The notes: a model not told the origin generated them from the letters alone. A stretch of DNA of 64,000 nucleotides from Yoonia vestfoldensis (GCF_002158905.1 NZ_CP021431.1:1984001-2048000), one strand, 5' to 3'. Numbered from the stretch's first letter, positions 53,461-64,000 are shown. Numbers and translations are program-made.

Positions 53461-54759
53461 TCAAAGCGCAGTTGGCGTGCCGATGATCGCAGGCTCGCGG
53501 CGGCTGGCGCAATCGGCGCGCGGACAGATGCGGCAGGCAATGCCGACAGGCACCGGCGGCGCGCTGGCCTGGGCCATATCGGGCAGCACCAGCATCGTGC
53601 TGCGCAAGACCGGCGGCAGATCGAATTGATGCACCGCCAGAGGCATCGCGATCGCATAGCACAACAGCCGTGGCGCTGTCGGTCCGGGCAGGATCGCCTC
53701 GGCGCGCAGCGGCTGGCTGGGGCGGCTCAGCGCTGCGAACAAAGGCCAGAGCGGACAGGCCGCCCCCATCGCGGGCATCGCAAAGCCCGGCACCGGTTTA
53801 AGATAGATCAACGCCCCCGCAGCATCGCAAACGGCAAGCCCCATCGGCGGATGGCCCGCATCGGGCGGCAGACAGGGCAACCGGCGCAGGACCGTGGCGA
53901 AATCAACGCCATATTGCGCGGCCAGCTGGGCGGGGTCATAATGGCAGGCCCGCGCCGCCTGCGCAAAAGCGGCCATCGGCAAGGCGCGCGCATCATCGGC
54001 ATATTGGCGGCAGATCCCGGCCAGCAGCGCCGCCGCCGCCCCGGTCAATCCCGATTGCGCGACAATATCCTCTGGGCTGGCCGTTTCGGCCTCGATCATC
54101 GGCAGGTGATAGCTGTGCTGCGCCAGAAACGCATCGACCTGCCCCATCGGCGTATCGGGCGACGGATCGGCGGCGGCGGGCGCGTCCAGATAGGCCACCA
54201 GCGCCTCGCTGCTTTTGCCAAGGCGCAGGCTGTCGGTATGGATGTTTTCGTGAAACCGGCGCTGCCAATCGGCGTCGATCTGTTCCTGACCGACAAGAAT
54301 CGCCGCGCTGGACCGGATCGCGGTCACCGCCGAAATCACATCATGCAGGGCCGTCGCCAGAAACGGGTCATGCGCCATGCGGTCGGTCAAAGCATCGACG
54401 CGTTGATCCAGCACCGCCAAACGGCGCGCCTGCAAGGCGATCAGCCCGGCCCAACCGGGGAAACGCGCGACCAATTCCTCGGCGCGGGCGATTTCGGCCA
54501 TGTCACCGGCAAGGCCTGCGGCGCTATGCAGCTGGTCCAGCAGGTCGCGATCCGCGCCATCGGCAAGACTGGAGGGATCAACCCCCAGCGCGCGCGCCAG
54601 ATCGGTCAGCAGCTTGCCCCCAATCCGGCGGCGGTTATGTTCGATCAGGTTCAGATAGGACGGCGAGATCCCCACGGCCCGCGCCACATTGGCCTGCCGC
54701 AGGCCCAGATCGATGCGCTTTTCGCGAATGCGGGTGCCGGTCATGCGTGCTATGGTCAT
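53461..54759 (-). CDS. Short-chain fatty acyl regulator family XRE protein (ScfR-like)
   Basis: The 432-residue protein has an N-terminal XRE HTH (about 8-65; RQANVARAVGISPSYLNLIEHNRRRIGG, shown as RAVGISPSYLNLIEH). A large C-terminal sensor region ends in CRICPRADCASR, a cysteine cluster typical of the RamB/ScfR family. Such regulators bind acyl-CoA and control carbon metabolism. It is divergent from the small downstream gene. Confidence 0.88.
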   Translation of the reverse strand: MTIARMTGTRIREKRIDLGLRQANVARAVGISPSYLNLIEHNRRRIGGKLLTDLARALGVDPSSLADGADRDLLDQLHSAAGLAGDMAEIARAEELVARFPGWAGLIALQARRLAVLDQRVDALTDRMAHDPFLATALHDVISAVTAIRSSAAILVGQEQIDADWQRRFHENIHTDSLRLGKSSEALVAYLDAPAAADPSPDTPMGQVDAFLAQHSYHLPMIEAETASPEDIVAQSGLTGAAAALLAGICRQYADDARALPMAAFAQAARACHYDPAQLAAQYGVDFATVLRRLPCLPPDAGHPPMGLAVCDAAGALIYLKPVPGFAMPAMGAACPLWPLFAALSRPSQPLRAEAILPGPTAPRLLCYAIAMPLAVHQFDLPPVLRSTMLVLPDMAQASAPPVPVGIACRICPRADCASRREPAIIGTPTAL

Positions 54760-54951
54760 CGGGTCCTGTCAGGCTGTCGCTGTGGCCATCCGGCATTTCG
54801 GGGTTTCTTTTACAAGATTTACTGCGCACGCAAAATACAATGACAACTTTGACAGCGGCTTTGGTTCAAATGCAAGATATTGGGACCAGCCCCGTTAACA
54901 TTTTGGCAAGGTTCAGAGCCGATTCTGTTGGTGACAGTATTCCCCTGATGG

Positions 54952-55275
54952 ATGAACGCCATGGACCCGTCTTTACATCTTACGCCGACATCGCCCGCCG
55001 CGATGCCCTATGCCGCCCAGCCCCGGCAGCTGCCCGATACCACGGTGGCACCGGTCAGGTCCTTGCAGGCCGCCGCCACGCTGCCGCCCGAACGCCCCTT
55101 TGTGGCACAGGCGGTCGCGGCACGGCTAGACAGCGGCTTTGCCGAAGACCCCGCCGAAATTCTGCCCGATGACCGAATCCTGCGCCCCTATGGCGTGCCG
55201 ATGCTGCCCGCGGACAAGCCCGAGGATGACATCACCGCGCCACCCAGCACGCAAGACCGCCCGCAGAAATTGTAA
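54952..55275 (+). CDS. Hypothetical Pro/Ala-rich protein
   Basis: The 107-residue frame is rich in Pro and Ala, has no signal or membrane segment, and no clear ribosome site (ATGs at 54952 and 54961). A TTGACA at 54849-54854 could be its -35. Codon use is genome-like. It may be a gene, but support is weak. Confidence 0.5.
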   Translation: MNAMDPSLHLTPTSPAAMPYAAQPRQLPDTTVAPVRSLQAAATLPPERPFVAQAVAARLDSGFAEDPAEILPDDRILRPYGVPMLPADKPEDDITAPPSTQDRPQKL

Positions 55276-55408
55276 ATCCTTGACGCAAGGTTGCGCATTT
55301 TGCGCCGCTGCCGCTTCCCACCATGGCCCGCTTACCCTATAAGCGCACTGGATGTGCAAAGCCCGCAAAAAGCGGGGCATGAACGATAGGCAACGGGCCG
55401 AGGAACAG

Positions 55409-55900
55409 ATGAGCAATAAAACCTCCCACGATAGCGATGTCAGCTTTATTCAGGCGCTGGCAGAATTGCTGCGCCAGAACGATCTGACGGAATTGCAGGT
55501 CAAGCGGGATTACGGCGAAAACGACAGCCTGAATGTGCGCGTCAGCCGCCAGACACAGACACTGGTGCAGGCCAGCGCCCCCGCGGTGGCAGCAATGCCC
55601 GCCGCACCGGCCGCCGCCGCCCCAGCAGCCCCCGCCGCCAGCGCCAATACCGACCCCGCCAGCCATCCGGGTGCCGTGACATCGCCGATGGTCGGCACCG
55701 TCTATATGGCCCCTGAACCCAATGCCGCGCCTTTCGTGGCCATTGGCCAGAATGTGCGCGAAGGTGACACGATCTTGATCATCGAAGCGATGAAAACGAT
55801 GAACCATATTCCCGCCCCCCGCGCAGGCACAATCCGGCGCATTCTGGTCGAAGATGGCGGCGCGGTCGAATTCGGCGCACCTCTTGTCATCATCGAATAG
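55409..55900 (+). CDS. accB: Biotin carboxyl carrier protein of acetyl-CoA carboxylase
   Basis: The 163-residue protein has an N-terminal domain (about 10-50), a Pro/Ala linker (about 58-85) and a biotinyl domain with [11 protein letters not shown], Lys129 being the biotinylated residue. It is the first gene of the accBC pair, behind CGAGGAACAG, and carries biotin between AccC and AccAD for malonyl-CoA formation. Confidence 0.95.
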   Translation: MSNKTSHDSDVSFIQALAELLRQNDLTELQVKRDYGENDSLNVRVSRQTQTLVQASAPAVAAMPAAPAAAAPAAPAASANTDPASHPGAVTSPMVGTVYMAPEPNAAPFVAIGQNVREGDTILIIEAMKTMNHIPAPRAGTIRRILVEDGGAVEFGAPLVIIE

Positions 55901-55908
55901 AGGCTGCG

Positions 55909-57255
55909 ATGTTTGAAAAAATCCTGATTGCGAACCGGGGCGAAATCGCCTTGCGGGTCGTGCGCGCCTGCCGCGAAATGGGCGTGAAATCGGTGGCCGT
56001 GCATTCCACCGCCGACAGCGATGCGATGCATGTGCGCATGGCCGATGAGGCGATCTGCATCGGCCCGCCCGCATCCGCGCAAAGCTATCTGTCCTTTCCC
56101 GCGATCATCTCGGCCTGTGAAATCACCGGCGCGCAGGCGATCCATCCAGGCTATGGGTTTCTGTCGGAAAACGCAGCTTTCGTGCAGGCCATCGAAGATC
56201 ACGGGCTGACCTTCATTGGACCCACCGCCGAACATATCCGCATCATGGGCGACAAGATCACCGCCAAGGACACGATGAAGGCGCTTGGCGTGCCCTGCGT
56301 GCCCGGATCGGACGGCGGCGTGCCCACGCTCAAGGATGCGCAGCGCGTCGGCGCGGAAATCGGCTATCCGGTCATCATCAAGGCCACGGCCGGCGGCGGC
56401 GGGCGCGGCATGAAAGTGGCGCAGACAGAAGCCGATATGGAAAAAGCCTTCCATTCCGCAAGATCCGAGGCGAAAGCCGCCTTTGGCAATGACGAAGTCT
56501 ATATCGAGAAATATCTGACCACGCCGCGCCATATCGAAATTCAGGTCTTTGGCGATGGCAAGGGCAATGCCGTGCATCTGGGCGAACGCGATTGTTCGCT
56601 GCAACGCCGCCACCAAAAGGTGTTCGAAGAAGCCCCCGGTCCCATCATCACCCCCGCATTGCGCGCGCGGATCGGCAAGGTCTGCGCCGATGCTGTCGCC
56701 GCGATCAATTACATCGGCGCGGGCACGATCGAATTTCTGTTCGAAAACGACGAATTCTATTTCATCGAGATGAACACCCGCCTGCAGGTCGAACATCCGG
56801 TGACCGAAGCCGTCTTTGGCGTCGATCTGGTGCGCGAACAGCTGCGCGTCGCCTCGGGCCTGCCGATGTCCTTCACCCAGGATGATCTGCGCATCAACGG
56901 CCATGCGATCGAAGTGCGGATCAATGCCGAAAAGCTGCCAAATTTCGCGCCCTGCCCCGGCACGATCACGCAATATCACGCGCCGGGCGGCTTGGGCGTG
57001 CGGATGGATAGCGCGCTTTACGACGGCTACCGCATCCCGCCCTATTACGACAGCCTGATCGGCAAGCTGATCGTGCATGGCCGCGACCGGCCAGAGGCGT
57101 TGGCGCGTCTGGGCCGCGCTTTGGGTGAATTGATCGTCGATGGTGTGGACACGACCATCCCATTGTTCCATGCGCTGCTGGCCGAACCTGCGGTGCAGTC
57201 GGGGGATTACAACATCCACTGGCTGGAACATTGGCTGGAAACAAACCTGTCCTGA
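55909..57255 (+). CDS. accC: Acetyl-CoA carboxylase biotin carboxylase
   Basis: The 448-residue ATP-grasp enzyme begins [20 protein letters not shown]. It has the loop [14 protein letters not shown], the [19 protein letters not shown] stretch, and [14 protein letters not shown]. It carboxylates the biotin of AccB. The start lies eight bases after the accB stop. Confidence 0.97.
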   Translation: MFEKILIANRGEIALRVVRACREMGVKSVAVHSTADSDAMHVRMADEAICIGPPASAQSYLSFPAIISACEITGAQAIHPGYGFLSENAAFVQAIEDHGLTFIGPTAEHIRIMGDKITAKDTMKALGVPCVPGSDGGVPTLKDAQRVGAEIGYPVIIKATAGGGGRGMKVAQTEADMEKAFHSARSEAKAAFGNDEVYIEKYLTTPRHIEIQVFGDGKGNAVHLGERDCSLQRRHQKVFEEAPGPIITPALRARIGKVCADAVAAINYIGAGTIEFLFENDEFYFIEMNTRLQVEHPVTEAVFGVDLVREQLRVASGLPMSFTQDDLRINGHAIEVRINAEKLPNFAPCPGTITQYHAPGGLGVRMDSALYDGYRIPPYYDSLIGKLIVHGRDRPEALARLGRALGELIVDGVDTTIPLFHALLAEPAVQSGDYNIHWLEHWLETNLS

Positions 57256-57262
57256 CGTGACA

Positions 57263-57901
57263 ATGTCCCAGCCTCCGCTGACGCCTGCGCTTGTCCTGCA
57301 AGCCTATCGTCTGGGGGTCTTTCCAATGTCCGAAAGCCGGGACGACCCGGGTATTTTCTGGGTCGATCCGCGCAGGCGCGGTGTGTTTCCGCTGGACCAG
57401 TTCCGCATCAGCCACAGCCTTGCGCGGACCATCCGGCGCGGCCAGTTCCGGGTCAGTTTCGACACCGCCTTTGCCGATGTGGTCGATGGCTGCGCCGACC
57501 GGCCAGAGACCTGGATCAACCCCAGCATCCGCGATCTGTCGCTCATGCTGCACCGCCAAGGCCATGCCCATGCCGTCGAGGTCTGGCAGGATGCGCAGCT
57601 GGTGGGCGGTGTCTATGGCATCCATATCGGGGCCGCGTTTTTCGGCGAAAGCATGTTCAGCCGCGCCACGGATGCCTCAAAGGTGGCGCTGGCCTATCTG
57701 CTGCATAACCTGCGCGGCAGCGGCTTTACCCTGTTCGACACGCAATTCCTGACGCCGCATCTGCCCAGCCTTGGGGCCGTGGAAATCCCGCGCGCCCAAT
57801 ATCACCGGATGCTGGCGGCGGCGGTTGCTCAATCCGCGCGGTTTTCGACCGCGGTGCCGGCATCCAGCGATGTGATACAGCGCAAAACCCAGACATCGTA
57901 A
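57263..57901 (+). CDS. aat: Leucyl/phenylalanyl-tRNA-protein transferase
   Basis: The 212-residue enzyme has the family start LVLQAYRLGVFPMSE, then WVDPRRRGVFPL, GGVYGIHIGAAFFGESMFS and LLHNLRGSGFTLFDTQFL. It adds Leu or Phe to N-terminal Arg/Lys proteins, for ClpAP degradation. It follows accC by seven bases. Its last 73 bases overlap the convergent DUF2155 gene. Confidence 0.93.
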   Translation: MSQPPLTPALVLQAYRLGVFPMSESRDDPGIFWVDPRRRGVFPLDQFRISHSLARTIRRGQFRVSFDTAFADVVDGCADRPETWINPSIRDLSLMLHRQGHAHAVEVWQDAQLVGGVYGIHIGAAFFGESMFSRATDASKVALAYLLHNLRGSGFTLFDTQFLTPHLPSLGAVEIPRAQYHRMLAAAVAQSARFSTAVPASSDVIQRKTQTS

Positions 57902-58224
57902 CGCGGATGGTCCAGCGCATTCAGCGCAGGCGAGGACGCCAGCATCCAGCCGGCAAAGACCGGCGTCACCTGATTGCGGCTATGGATCATCAACGCCGCA
58001 TAGCCGTCGCTGGCCACATGATCAGCCGGATAACGGCAGTCATTCAGCGTGACCGACAAGGCGCCGAAAGCGTCGCTTTGCCCGTTGCGCAAGGCCAGAT
58101 CGGTCACAGCGCCGGTCAGCTTGTCCAGAATGCGGATCTCTGCGCCGATGCCCGACAGCATCTGTTGGCCGGCGGCGGGGGCGGCCAGCAGCAGGCAGGC
58201 CGCTATGGCGGATAATCGCCGCAT
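57829..58224 (-). CDS. DUF2155 domain protein
   Basis: The 131-residue protein has a signal peptide (AACLLLAAPAAGQ) and a DUF2155 region: AEIRILDKLTGAVTDLAL, NDCRYPAD and FAGWMLASSPALNALDHPRYDVWVLRC. It is usually next to the NDUFA12-like gene in alphaproteobacteria, as here. Its role is unknown. It overlaps the aat gene by 73 bases. Confidence 0.87.
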   Translation of the reverse strand: MRRLSAIAACLLLAAPAAGQQMLSGIGAEIRILDKLTGAVTDLALRNGQSDAFGALSVTLNDCRYPADHVASDGYAALMIHSRNQVTPVFAGWMLASSPALNALDHPRYDVWVLRCITSLDAGTAVENRAD

Positions 58225-58228
58225 CGCC

Positions 58229-58612
58229 CTATTCGGGGGTCCAGGCTTCGTAATCCTTGCGGTCGGCGGGGGCCATGCGCCGGATCGAACCGGCAGGCGC
58301 ATAGGCCGCCATCGTGCCGGTCAGGTTCGGCTGATGCGGCTTTTCCCAGCTTTTGCGCGGCAAAGGCGTCTCGGTCGGGGGTTCATCCCATGTGTGATGC
58401 AGCCAGCCATGCCATTCGGGGCTGACCCGCGAGCCTTCGATCGCGCCGTTGTAAATCACCCAGCGGCGGCTGTCATCGGCATTGCGGTAATAGATATTGC
58501 CCTGCGCATCCGTCCCGACGCGCAACCCTTTGCGGGATGTCCACAACTGGGTGCCATAGGTCTGTCCATCCCACCATGTGAAAATGCGTTTGATTGAATG
58601 GCCAATACCCAT
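58229..58612 (-). CDS. NDUFA12-like NADH:ubiquinone oxidoreductase subunit
   Basis: The 127-residue protein reads [27 protein letters not shown] and [31 protein letters not shown] (shown as [29 protein letters not shown]). It is the bacterial counterpart of the complex I accessory subunit NDUFA12. It precedes the DUF2155 gene by four bases. Confidence 0.93.
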   Translation of the reverse strand: MGIGHSIKRIFTWWDGQTYGTQLWTSRKGLRVGTDAQGNIYYRNADDSRRWVIYNGAIEGSRVSPEWHGWLHHTWDEPPTETPLPRKSWEKPHQPNLTGTMAAYAPAGSIRRMAPADRKDYEAWTPE

Positions 58613-58751
58613 GCTGCCTCTCCGGTAAACTGCGGCTGTCATGCCCTATTGCGCGCAAAAGGTCCAGCCTGCGCAAGGCGTCCCTTTCTTCCGAGAAGAA
58701 AATATCCCCGCCGGAGGCTCCCGATGACGCGGGGCCACCAAGGATGCGGCA

Positions 58752-60017
<1,266 letters not shown>

Positions 60018-60154
60018 ATCAACCCTCTTGGCCTCTTGGCCCGTAAAACATGAACGGGCTGCCCTGTCTCGACACTAGGACAGCCCGCCAAGGTCTACAA
60101 TGTCAAAATGACCAGTTTCCGGGTCACTTTTTCACCGTGGTGAATGACGCAAGA

Positions 60155-60781
60155 TCATTCAGATGATTTTTCGCGGTTCACCACGATCTCGTCGATCAGG
60201 CCCCAATCCTTGGCCTCTTCGGGGGACATGAAATTGTCGCGTTCCAGCGCAGTCTCTACCTTTTTCAGGGGCTGGCCGGTGTGTTTGACATAGATTTCGT
60301 TCAACCGCGTCTTAAGCTTCTGGGTCTCGGCGGCATGGATCATGATATCCGTCGCCTGCCCCTGATACCCGCCCGAGGGCTGGTGGACCATGACCCGGCT
60401 ATTGGGCAGCGAAAAGCGCATGCCGGGGTGGCCTGCGGTCAGCAACAGCGACCCCATGGACGCGGCCTGCCCGATGACCAGCGTGCTGACCTTGGGTTTG
60501 ATGTATTGCATCGTGTCATAGATCGACAGGCCGGATGTCACCACGCCACCGGGGCTGTTGATATACATGCTGATTTCTTTTTTCGGGTTTTCCGATTCCA
60601 GATGCAGCAATTGGGCCACGACCAGCTGGCTCATCCCGTCATGCACGGGACCGTTCAGAAAGATGATCCGTTCCTTCAAGAGACGCGAAAAGATGTCATA
60701 GGCGCGTTCGCCACGCGCGGTCTGTTCCACGACCATGGGAACAAGGTTCATATAGGTTTCAACGGGGTCTTGCATGTTCAT
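60155..60781 (-). CDS. clpP: ATP-dependent Clp protease proteolytic subunit
   Basis: The 208-residue serine protease has the catalytic Ser108 (GQAASMG) and His133 (MVHQPSGG). It should form the two-ring tetradecamer with ClpX or ClpA. A palindrome lies upstream at 60862. Confidence 0.98.
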   Translation of the reverse strand: MNMQDPVETYMNLVPMVVEQTARGERAYDIFSRLLKERIIFLNGPVHDGMSQLVVAQLLHLESENPKKEISMYINSPGGVVTSGLSIYDTMQYIKPKVSTLVIGQAASMGSLLLTAGHPGMRFSLPNSRVMVHQPSGGYQGQATDIMIHAAETQKLKTRLNEIYVKHTGQPLKKVETALERDNFMSPEEAKDWGLIDEIVVNREKSSE

Positions 60782-60861
60782 GCCTCTCTGCTGGACGGAT
60801 GTCCGACTTCATCAATTCGCCCGACATTAGGCGTCGGCGCGGGGGGCTTCAAGGGCTGGTT

Positions 60862-60887
60862 GTAAGGTGGGTCAAGACCCACCCTAC
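60862..60887. repeat. 26-bp REP-like palindrome
   Basis: The arms GTAAGGTGGGTC and GACCCACCCTAC pair with one mismatch around AA. It shares ends with the elements at 16290-16395 and 20399. It lies in the folE2-clpP gap and may terminate folE2. Confidence 0.7.
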
Positions 60888-60892
60888 GCGCG

Positions 60893-61993
60893 TCATCCGA
60901 CGTGAAACAGCGAGGCGAAAAGCCGCGGATCAAGGCTTTCGGCGGCAAAGGTCGGCCCTTCGGTCATGACCGAGACCGCGTCATGGCTGTGCAGGCTTTC
61001 CTGATGGCTGGCAATCACCCGGAAATCCGACACCAGCGGTTCCAGCTGCAATTGTTCGGTGAACAGGCGCGCGGCATCCTCGACAAAGATCGGATTGGCG
61101 GCGTTCAGCTCTGCAAAGGCCTGTTCATCCTCGCGCTTGACCATGACCTGCGTTTCGGTCGGCACCGCCGCACGGGCGCGGTCGATCAGATCTTCGAACC
61201 ACAGGATCGGCCCATCCTCGACCAGCACCGAGATCCGCGCCACCGAGCGTTGCGAATGCGGCGTCGCCAATTGGCCGCGGAACTGGCGGGCATGTTCGGA
61301 CAATTCGAGCGAACAGGGGCAGGTCGATGAATAGACATAATCCAGATGCACGATCTTTTTGCGCACCCCGGCGCTTTCGACCAATTCCAGCGCGATATCG
61401 TAATATTGATAGCCTGCCAGCCCCGAGCGCAGGCTTTGCACCTTCATCGGAAAGCTGAACCGCATCTGGATACGCGCATCAAAGCTGTCCAGATCGGATT
61501 TATAGGCATCCAACGCGCGTTCGATCACTTCGAAGCTAAAGGTTTCCTCGGCATGCTGGTAAAATGTCCGCATGATGCGCGACATGTTGATGCCCTTCTT
61601 TTCCGCCTCCAGCGACACGGTGCCGGTCACCGATGTTTCCAGCGTCAGATCGCCATTGTCGCGGGTGCGGAACCTTATGGGCAGACGAAAGTTGGAAATC
61701 CCGACATGCTGGATCTGCTGCTTGGCGCCGCGGATCAGGCTTGATGGCCCGTTCTGCAGGTCAGGCATCGAGGCTTTATAGGCCTCGTCCACCGCGAAAT
61801 CCTCGGGATAGGCGCGGGCAAGGGCGGGGTAATGCGACACCTCTTGTCCGGGGATCAGACGCGACACCAAAGGGTCAAGCGTCGCCACTTCCTCGGGCGT
61901 GACATCACCGGCCCAGCGCCGCAACAGCGCAAGCGCCGCCTCGGCATCGGATCTGGTGGGCTGGCGATCCATGTCGCGTGCGTGGATATTCAT
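60893..61993 (-). CDS. folE2: GTP cyclohydrolase FolE2 (type IB)
   Basis: The 366-residue enzyme has the FolE2 cysteine site SSTCPCSLELSEHARQFRGQ (shown as SSTCPCSLELSEH) and ATPHSQRSVARI. It makes dihydroneopterin triphosphate for folate. FolE2 works without zinc and is often controlled by Zur. The start chosen has GAGGGTCTC upstream. Confidence 0.95.
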   Translation of the reverse strand: MNIHARDMDRQPTRSDAEAALALLRRWAGDVTPEEVATLDPLVSRLIPGQEVSHYPALARAYPEDFAVDEAYKASMPDLQNGPSSLIRGAKQQIQHVGISNFRLPIRFRTRDNGDLTLETSVTGTVSLEAEKKGINMSRIMRTFYQHAEETFSFEVIERALDAYKSDLDSFDARIQMRFSFPMKVQSLRSGLAGYQYYDIALELVESAGVRKKIVHLDYVYSSTCPCSLELSEHARQFRGQLATPHSQRSVARISVLVEDGPILWFEDLIDRARAAVPTETQVMVKREDEQAFAELNAANPIFVEDAARLFTEQLQLEPLVSDFRVIASHQESLHSHDAVSVMTEGPTFAAESLDPRLFASLFHVG

Positions 61994-62189
61994 ATCGAGA
62001 CCCTCTTGTCGTGCATCCGCCTTGCGAAGATGGCGCTGCTGCGGCGCATGTCCAGCCATGCTGCGGCAAAATTGTAACAAATCGGCACGAAGGTCAGACA
62101 TCCCCACATCCCCTTTGCCGCAAAACGATCGGCACCCGCAGGTCAAGCCTGCCGGAAAAGGTCGCAAGATGCCAGCCTTGATCGCTGCT

Positions 62190-63356
62190 TTACCCGATTG
62201 CCGCGCGCAGATCGGCCAGCAGATCGGCCGGATCTTCCAGCCCGATGCTGCACCGGATCAACCCCGGTGTGATCCCCAGCGCGATCTTGGTCTCGGCATC
62301 CAGGCGTTGATGCGTTGTCGTCGCGGGATGGGTCACGATGGATTTCGCATCGCCCAGATTATTCGAGATCGTGAAGATTTCCAGCTGGTTCAGCAGCGCA
62401 AAGGCGGCCTCTTTGCTGCCCGCATCAATCGCCATCACCGTGCCGCCTGCCCCCATCTGCGCCATGGTCAGCGCATGTTGCGGATGATCGGCCAGACCGG
62501 GGTAGATCACCCGCAGCTTGCCATCCGCCACCAGCGCCTGCGCGATCTGCTGGGCGCTGGCCGCCTGCGCGCGCACCCGCAGATCCATCGTCTCTAACCC
62601 TTTGAGCATCAGCCAGGCGGTGAAAGGCGACATCGACCCGCCGGTATGTTTCATGAACGGCTCTACCGTGCCGCGGATGAAATCGCGCTTGCCAAGGATG
62701 ATCCCGCCCAAGGCCCGCCCCTGCCCGTCGATATGTTTGGTCGCCGAATAGATCACCACATCCGCGCCCAAAGCCACCGCATCCGAAAACACCGGCGTCG
62801 AAAAGACATTATCCACCATCACCATGGCACCCTGCGCATGGGCCAAAGCGGCGACCGCCTTGATATCGACGACTTCCAGCGTCGGGTTGGAAATGCTTTC
62901 AAAGAACACCAGCTTGGTATCCGGCCGGATCGCGGCCTGCCATGCGGCCAGATCGGTGCCATCAACAAAGGTGACATCGACCCCGAAACGGGGCAGCACC
63001 TCTTGCAGGATGTAAAGGCACGACCCGAATAATGCGCGCGCAGAGACGACATGATCCCCCGCCCGCAGCATTGCGGCCAGCGCCCCGTGCACAGCCGCCA
63101 TGCCAGAGGCGGTGGCAAAGCCATCCTCGGTCCCTTCCAGCGCGGCGATCCGGTCCTCGAACATCGCAACCGTCGGATTGCCGTAACGGGCATAGATGAA
63201 TTCATCCTCCCCCGCCTTGATGAACCGCGCCTCGGCGGCTTCGGCGCTGTCATAGACAAAGCCCTGCGTCATGAAGATCGCTTCGCTGACCTCGCCATAT
63301 TGGCTGCGCCGGATGCCGTGATGCACCGCCTTGGTGCGTTTGTTCCAGTCACTCAT
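62190..63356 (-). CDS. metZ: O-succinylhomoserine sulfhydrylase
   Basis: The 388-residue PLP enzyme has IYSATKHIDGQGRALGG, with the lysine of SATKHIDG as PLP site, and YARYGNPTVAMFEDRIAALEG (YGNPTVAMFEDRI). It makes homocysteine from O-succinylhomoserine and sulfide. It is controlled by a SAM-II-like RNA just upstream, which argues for the methionine role rather than a general Cys/Met PLP enzyme. Start after GAGGGCAGATG. Confidence 0.93.
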   Translation of the reverse strand: MSDWNKRTKAVHHGIRRSQYGEVSEAIFMTQGFVYDSAEAAEARFIKAGEDEFIYARYGNPTVAMFEDRIAALEGTEDGFATASGMAAVHGALAAMLRAGDHVVSARALFGSCLYILQEVLPRFGVDVTFVDGTDLAAWQAAIRPDTKLVFFESISNPTLEVVDIKAVAALAHAQGAMVMVDNVFSTPVFSDAVALGADVVIYSATKHIDGQGRALGGIILGKRDFIRGTVEPFMKHTGGSMSPFTAWLMLKGLETMDLRVRAQAASAQQIAQALVADGKLRVIYPGLADHPQHALTMAQMGAGGTVMAIDAGSKEAAFALLNQLEIFTISNNLGDAKSIVTHPATTTHQRLDAETKIALGITPGLIRCSIGLEDPADLLADLRAAIG

Positions 63357-63383
63357 CATCTGCCCTCGCGCCCGCAGCGCATG

Positions 63384-63415
63384 AAAAAACCCCGACACCG
63401 GCAAGGTATCGGGGT
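63384..63415 (-). terminator. Terminator in the metZ leader
   Basis: ACCCCGATACC pairs with GGTGTCGGGGT (one G-T pair, loop TTGCC) and is followed by six T residues. It lies between the SAM-II-like RNA and the metZ start. Confidence 0.85.
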
Positions 63416-63430
63416 CTGCAAAACCCGCCA

Positions 63431-63482
63431 CCTTTTTAGCAGATTGTTTAACGTGGCCTGCAATCCGGAGACAAATCGCCAC
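63431..63482 (-). ncRNA. SAM-II-type riboswitch upstream of metZ
   Basis: The minus strand reads GTGGCGATTT, then AGGCCACGTTAAACAA and GCTAAAAAGG. GTGGC pairs with GCCAC (P1). The GATTT loop, and the GCTAAA end that pairs back, match the SAM-II pseudoknot. SAM-II is common upstream of met genes in alphaproteobacteria. A terminator follows. Confidence 0.85.
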
Positions 63483-63537
63483 CCGCCTGACATAAGCCGC
63501 CGCCTTGGCCGCGTCAATGGGCAGCGCAGGGCCGGGT

Positions 63538-64000
63538 TCAGTCGCGCGATTGCTGCGGATCTTCGATCAGATATTTCTGCAAACCGATGATCTGGACCCA
63601 CAAGAACAGGAACAAGACGACCGGAAAGGCGAATGTTTCCAGCTTGACCCAGGTTTCGGTCGATTGGGTGCGCCAGATGATTTCATTGGCGATGGCCAGC
63701 ACGGCAAAGATGAAGGCCAGCCGCTTGGTAAAGATCATCCAGCCCGCGCGCTGCATCGGCAGGAATTCTTCCATCACGAATTGCAGATAGCTTTGCCCGC
63801 GCAACAACCCGATCCCCAATAGCCCCGCCATCGCGCCGTAAACGATGGTGGTTTTCATCTTGAAGAACCTCTCGTCGTTGAACCAGGCGGTCAGCCCGCC
63901 GAAAAAGATCACCATGAAGGCGGTGAAAATCTGCATCCGGCTCAGCTTGCCGGTCAAGGCCCATAAGATCCCCATCGCGACCAGCAGGATCGGCACAAAG
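63538..64000 (-). CDS. yciB: Septation protein A / YciB family, 5' end outside the window
   Basis: At least 153 residues are visible. The stretch MGILWALTGKLSRMQIFTAF and WFNDERFFKMKTTIVYGAMA matches YciB/IspZ inner-membrane proteins. The frame runs on to the window edge (FVPILL), so the start lies beyond it; the GTG at 63996 is not the likely start. It is an envelope protein of about five helices. Confidence 0.93.
   Translation of the reverse strand, partial: FVPILLVAMGILWALTGKLSRMQIFTAFMVIFFGGLTAWFNDERFFKMKTTIVYGAMAGLLGIGLLRGQSYLQFVMEEFLPMQRAGWMIFTKRLAFIFAVLAIANEIIWRTQSTETWVKLETFAFPVVLFLFLWVQIIGLQKYLIEDPQQSRD

Noticed and set aside
53320..54843. A 507-residue plus-strand open frame
   Set aside because: It is antisense to the ScfR-type gene and has no start signal.
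55702..57231. A 509-residue minus-strand open frame
   Set aside because: It is opposite accC and has a His/Gln-rich composition without any family trait.

Overview
The window looks like chromosomal DNA of a Rhodobacteraceae-type alphaproteobacterium. The sequence is GC-rich. It carries gapR, a CcrA-era alphaproteobacterial housekeeping set (clpX-clpP, accB-accC, the NDUFA12/DUF2155 pair, a DUF3422 protein), a ScfR-type regulator, and metZ behind a SAM-II-like riboswitch. The species cannot be named from this window. About 63 protein genes, one tRNA gene, two gene relics and several RNA or palindromic elements are supported.

Layout. 0-8 kb: the end of a membrane protein gene; an NMT1-type ABC importer whose leader resembles the NMT1 (xanthine-I) riboswitch; a small lipoprotein; an L,D-transpeptidase; a zinc-free MDR oxidoreductase; a CaiB/BaiF CoA-transferase; a glycosyltransferase. 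8.4-16.3 kb: a catabolic cluster with a GntR regulator, a Gfo/Idh/MocA protein, a flavin-dependent monooxygenase, an aldo/keto reductase, a flavin reductase and a complete TRAP transporter. The monooxygenase-AKR-flavin reductase order matches the sulfo-SMO route for sulfoquinovose: oxidative desulfonation to 6-oxo-glucose, then reduction to glucose. The TRAP importer and the Gfo/Idh protein (possibly an NAD-dependent sulfoquinovosidase) make this variant the best candidate for a little-described system. 16.4-20.4 kb: SulP transporter, DUF2892 protein, Crp/Fnr regulator, glycerate kinase. 20.4-27.8 kb: a full xylose module (xylA, xylB, ABC importer, ROK regulator). 27.8-32.7 kb: FG-GAP/UnbV protein, di-haem peroxidase, DUF3422 protein, rRNA pseudouridine synthase.

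32.7-40.4 kb is an accessory segment of different base use: an RTX-repeat protein with a broken C-terminus, an IS481-type transposase relic, a second gene relic, and an MmeI-like single-chain restriction-modification enzyme whose target-recognition part has deviating base use. It ends at the 3' side of a tRNA-Thr gene.

40.5-48.8 kb: an orphan Fe-type ABC permease, gapR, a phosphotransferase/acyl-CoA dehydrogenase pair, and a sulfide/persulfide detoxification operon (SqrR/BigR-type repressor, MBL hydrolase, two YeeE/YedE proteins, TIGR01244 sulfurtransferase) with a palindromic operator and a strong terminator. 48.9-55 kb: a FliM/FliN-type protein, a solute-symporter sensor kinase with a small membrane protein and a receiver protein, and a ScfR-type regulator. 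55-64 kb: housekeeping genes accB, accC, aat, DUF2155, NDUFA12-like, clpX, clpP, folE2, metZ and the start-truncated yciB.

Sulfur is a recurring theme: sulfoquinovose desulfonation, a SulP carrier, persulfide sensing and oxidation, and SAM-controlled methionine synthesis. Dispersed palindromes with compensatory base changes (three sites of a GTARGG family, one 11-bp-arm tandem pair) lie between genes.
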